Shown here piece after piece: positions 5,850-8,421 of a DNA stretch of 8,421 nucleotides; positions within the stretch are counted from its first letter, which is position 1, and each line of letters begins with the position of its first letter. The notes beneath the pieces are model-generated. The model worked only from the letters and a program-made list of their open reading frames with translations, had not been told where the DNA came from and did not search any database. Source of the stretch: Calditrichia bacterium (GTDB taxonomy: Bacteria > Calditrichota > Calditrichia > RBG-13-44-9 > J042). A program made the translations under genes and the position numbers. Location: contig JAUIFT010000072.1 in assembly GCA_030430345.1 (NCBI GenBank), forward strand, positions 1 through 8,421, written 5' to 3'.

Positions 5850-6446
5850 ATGAGTGGCGCTGTCGATTTCTCATCAAACAGTAGATTAAAAACCCCTTAC
5901 CGAATCGTTGTTATCGGCACCAGCTGTGCCGGTAAAACCACTTTTTCCCGTACACTCGGGAAGCAACTGCAAATACCGGTAATTGAGTTGGATACCATCC
6001 ACTGGTTGCCGGATTGGCAGGAACGATCTTTGGAGGAATTCCGGGTGTTGCTGGCGGCATCCGTTGCCGAACATCCTCAGTGGATTATCGATGGTAATTA
6101 TGGAAAAGTGCGGGACATATCCTGGCGAGATGCCCAAACGATCATCTGGTTAAACTATTCATTTCCCCGGGTACTTTGGCGCAGTATTAAGCGGACTGTC
6201 TGGCGGGTGGTTAGTAAAGAACTGATGTTCAGTAATAATAGGGAAACATTCCGGCAGGCGTTCCTCAGCAGGAATTCAATCATTTTCTGGGTAATTAAGA
6301 CGTTCCATCGTCGCCGCCGCGATATTCAAAAATTAGAAAAATCGCCGGAATACCGTCACTTGACTTTTATAGAATTTCGATATCCTTCCGCAGCGGCAAC
6401 TTTTCTGAAATCAGTGGCCGGTGAGTTAAAAACTGCCGGCCGGTAA
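5850..6446 (+). CDS. P-loop NTPase, FlaR/adenylate-kinase-like
   Basis: A 198-residue protein of the small nucleotide-kinase fold. After a short N-terminal extension come the first strand and Walker A loop GTSCAGKTT (23-31). Family signatures follow: PVIELDTIHWLPDWQERSLEEF (43-64, the LDxxxWxxxW element near the substrate site), WIIDGNYGKVRD (78-89, a Walker-B-like hhhDGNY) and IIWLNYSFPRVLWRSIKR (98-115). A basic RRRRDIQKLEK segment (154-164) probably forms part of the lid or a positively charged surface. The family is annotated as 'topology modulation protein FlaR' or adenylate-kinase-related, but the phosphate acceptor is not established and DNA-topology effects are not shown for most members. 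The ribosome binding site (ACGAGA, 5835-5840) is weak. The gene ends 8 bases before the convergent permease gene. Confidence 0.82.
   Translation: MSGAVDFSSNSRLKTPYRIVVIGTSCAGKTTFSRTLGKQLQIPVIELDTIHWLPDWQERSLEEFRVLLAASVAEHPQWIIDGNYGKVRDISWRDAQTIIWLNYSFPRVLWRSIKRTVWRVVSKELMFSNNRETFRQAFLSRNSIIFWVIKTFHRRRRDIQKLEKSPEYRHLTFIEFRYPSAAATFLKSVAGELKTAGR
6416..6441. repeat. Hairpin at the 3' end of the P-loop gene
   Basis: GGCCGG (6416-6421) pairs with CCGGCC (6436-6441), and AGTT (6424-6427) with AACT (6431-6434) around an AAA loop. It lies inside the last codons of the P-loop gene, just before the convergent junction at 6447-6454. No T-run follows on either strand, so it is not a classical terminator, though it might protect or help end the converging transcripts. 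This is a weak call, because the motif may simply reflect coding sequence. Confidence 0.3.
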
Positions 6447-6454
6447 TCCCCTCA

Positions 6455-8421
6455 TCATTCATATTTAAGTGCATTGATCGGGTTCATCAAAGCGGCCCGA
6501 ATGGACTGGAATGAAACGGTAAAGAAGCCGACGGCAAACATTAACATCGTGGCGCCGAGAAATGGCAGCCAGCCGATGTCCACCCGGTAGGCAAAATCCT
6601 GCAACCAGCTTTCCATTAGAAAATAGGCGAGCGGCCAGGCGATGACGTTGGCGACAAGCAGAAGATAAATCATCTCTTTACTGAGCAAAAAGACGATACC
6701 GGGAGCGCCGGCCCCGAGTACTTTTCGGATGCCAATTTCTTTTGTGCGCTGTTCCGCAGCATAGGACGCCATCCCGAACAGACCGAGGCAAGCGACAAAG
6801 ATCGCAAACAGGGTGAAGTAGTTAAATACCGTGGTGAACTGCTCTTCAGCGCGATACTGACTGTCAAAAGATTGATCCAGGAAGGTAAATTCAAAGGGAC
6901 GGTTCGGGTCAATGGTTTGCCAGCTTTGCTTCAAACCGGCGATAGTACTTTCAATATTTTCCGGGCGCACTCTTACCAGCAAATCGTTTATATAACCGCT
7001 GCTGTTGGTGACGATTAAAGGTTGAATAACGCTGTGCAGCGATTCAGTATGGAAGTCTTTCAACACACCGACGACAGTCCATTGCCGGGCATCGCTGTCG
7101 TCAGATTCCCGGATATATTTCCCGACGGGATTTTTCCAGCCAAAACGCTTTGCGGCAGTCTCGTTGATTAATATCGCCGATTCCGGATCGGTGGCGAATT
7201 CCCGGGAGAAATTACGGCCCTCCACAATTTCAATATCAAGTGTCGGGACAAAATCCGCATCAAAATTGATTCGCTGCATAATCTGCGATTCGGATTCGCT
7301 GAAACCTTCCGGCAGGTAAATATTAACATCCATATTTTCACCCGGCGCTTTTGATGCTGCGGCGCTGCTAATCACCCCGGGCACCCGCGCTAATTCGGTT
7401 TTGATCGTGCTTAAATCGCCGACCAGGCTGTCATCCATCAGCGGAATGGTCACAACTTGTTCCTTGTGGAAACCAAGGCGTTTGTTTTTCAGATAGTCCA
7501 ATTGGCTGTAGATAATCAATGCGCCAATCATCATCGTTACCGAGATGACGAACTGGGAAATCACCAGTATTCTCCGAAAACGCAAACCGCTGTTACCGGT
7601 TTTCAAATGCCCTTTCAATACTTTGATAGGGCGGAAAGACGACAAAAACAGGGCAGGGTAGCTGCCGCCAAGGATGCCCACCAGCAGCGCCAGCGCAAAA
7701 AATGCCGGTAATAACCAGGGGCGGGCCGCGAAATCCAACTGTAGCTGACGGCCGGCAATATCACTGAAAAACGGTAATAGCAGCGGGACAACAATCAGGG
7801 CAATCGCCAATGCACAAAGGCTATAAATGATGGATTCACCGAGAAATTGGAAGATGAGCCGACGCCGCCGGGCACCAAGCACTTTGCGCATTCCCACTTC
7901 CCGCGCTCTTTGTGCCGACCGGGCCGTAGCGAGGTTCATAAAGTTGATACAGGCCAGTAGGAGAATGAAAATCGCAACAGCGGAAAAAATGTAAATATAG
8001 GCGATATCACTGTTGGCCGCCACTTCGTTTTCCAGGTTGGAATGAAGATGGATATCGGTTAGCGGCTGTAAAAAATAATCGATACGCCCGCCAATAGCAT
8101 TAAGGGTAGGGCTGAGGTAGGTTTGGACCACCTGGGTCATTTTTTTCTGGAAGACAAGATAATCCGTATCCCCGGAAAGATGCAGGTAGGTGTAGTAATT
8201 AAAGGACATCCAGTTTTCCAGATGTTGTGGATTTCTCGTATAAAGTGTTTGGAATGAAAGCAAAAAATCGAAGGTAAAGTGAGAATTATCAGGGACATCT
8301 TCGATAACGCCGGTTACCTGAAAATCGTCCCCGTTATTGAACTTAATCGCCTGTCCCACCGGATTGGCATAGCCTTTTCCGTGGAGTGGATTGGGGAAAT
8401 ATTTCCGGGCCATCGTTTCCG
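6455..8421 (-). CDS. MacB/FtsX-type ABC transporter permease (5' end outside window)
   Basis: The frame stays open to the right edge, reading ETMARKYF, so the ATG at 8413 is internal. About 654 residues are visible; relatives of about 800 residues would lack here the first membrane helix and part of the first periplasmic domain. Numbering from that internal Met, seven membrane helices are seen (about 139-158, 188-215, 232-256, 282-303, 527-548, 573-599, 615-637). With the missing one this gives two four-helix FtsX modules. Each module carries the cytoplasmic motif that contacts the ATPase: REVGMRKVLGA (171-181) and KEIGIRKVLGA (558-568). The two periplasmic MacB-like domains lie before 138 and at about 304-526 (VVGVLKDFHTESL is typical). 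Such proteins use a separate MacB/LolD-like ATPase to move lipoproteins, peptides or drugs, or to drive periplasmic change. No ATPase gene is in view and the substrate is unknown. The gene ends in NALKYE, as these proteins usually do. Confidence 0.93.
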   Translation of the reverse strand, partial: ETMARKYFPNPLHGKGYANPVGQAIKFNNGDDFQVTGVIEDVPDNSHFTFDFLLSFQTLYTRNPQHLENWMSFNYYTYLHLSGDTDYLVFQKKMTQVVQTYLSPTLNAIGGRIDYFLQPLTDIHLHSNLENEVAANSDIAYIYIFSAVAIFILLLACINFMNLATARSAQRAREVGMRKVLGARRRRLIFQFLGESIIYSLCALAIALIVVPLLLPFFSDIAGRQLQLDFAARPWLLPAFFALALLVGILGGSYPALFLSSFRPIKVLKGHLKTGNSGLRFRRILVISQFVISVTMMIGALIIYSQLDYLKNKRLGFHKEQVVTIPLMDDSLVGDLSTIKTELARVPGVISSAAASKAPGENMDVNIYLPEGFSESESQIMQRINFDADFVPTLDIEIVEGRNFSREFATDPESAILINETAAKRFGWKNPVGKYIRESDDSDARQWTVVGVLKDFHTESLHSVIQPLIVTNSSGYINDLLVRVRPENIESTIAGLKQSWQTIDPNRPFEFTFLDQSFDSQYRAEEQFTTVFNYFTLFAIFVACLGLFGMASYAAEQRTKEIGIRKVLGAGAPGIVFLLSKEMIYLLLVANVIAWPLAYFLMESWLQDFAYRVDIGWLPFLGATMLMFAVGFFTVSFQSIRAALMNPINALKYE

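Noticed and set aside
7457..7711. 84-residue plus-strand frame inside the permease gene
   Set aside because: It has composition-driven, low-complexity sequence antisense to a well-supported gene, with no ribosome binding site and no family resemblance.
8411..8413. ATG at 8413 (minus strand) as the start of the permease
   Set aside because: The frame continues to the window edge with ETMARKYF, a typical internal stretch of these permeases, and the first membrane helix would be missing.

Overview
The window reads as ordinary chromosomal DNA of moderate GC content, from a Gram-negative, didermic bacterium. Three things point to the Bacteroidota/Calditrichota/Ignavibacteria-type (FCB-like) lineages: a large MacB/FtsX-type permease of the kind abundant there, a lipoprotein GH13 amylase, and a Shoc2-like leucine-rich-repeat protein. 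This is inference from gene content, because no rRNA or other marker gene is present. Several genes have strong GGAGG-type ribosome binding sites and the best promoter looks sigma-70-like, so it is not a typical core-Bacteroidetes expression pattern. I see no tRNA, rRNA, CRISPR array, insertion sequence or integrase.

Layout: (1) 1-348, + strand, the C-terminal end of a Gfo/Idh/MocA-family oxidoreductase that enters from the left. (2) 409-759, a four-helix DoxX-like membrane protein. (3) A 286-base AT-rich intergenic region (760-1045) with a good promoter and an 18-bp perfect palindrome at its start site. (4) 1046-1534, a MarR-family repressor, followed 40 bases later by 1575-2156, a secreted YceI-family protein. 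The pair ends at a strong intrinsic terminator (2174-2215). (5) 2271-3527, a 418-residue protein made almost entirely of about fifteen 23-residue leucine-rich repeats. (6) 3647-5047, a predicted lipoprotein GH13 alpha-amylase-family enzyme with all catalytic residues present. (7) 5094-5822, a DUF3592-like membrane protein, and 5850-6446, a FlaR/adenylate-kinase-like P-loop NTPase; both are closely spaced after the amylase. (8) 6455-8421, - strand, an FtsX/MacB-type ABC transporter permease that converges on the P-loop gene and runs off the right edge.

The clearest functional unit is the MarR-YceI operon, apparently autorepressed through the palindrome over its transcription start. YceI proteins bind isoprenoid lipids in the periplasm, and the adjacent DoxX-like gene is also a membrane protein, so a small envelope or quinone/lipid stress module is plausible but unproven. 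The LRR, amylase, DUF3592 and P-loop genes share a strand, with gaps of 119, 46 and 27 bases. The last three could be co-transcribed, but no common function is evident. I found no convincing undescribed multi-gene system. The best leads are the MarR promoter/operator and the LRR protein.
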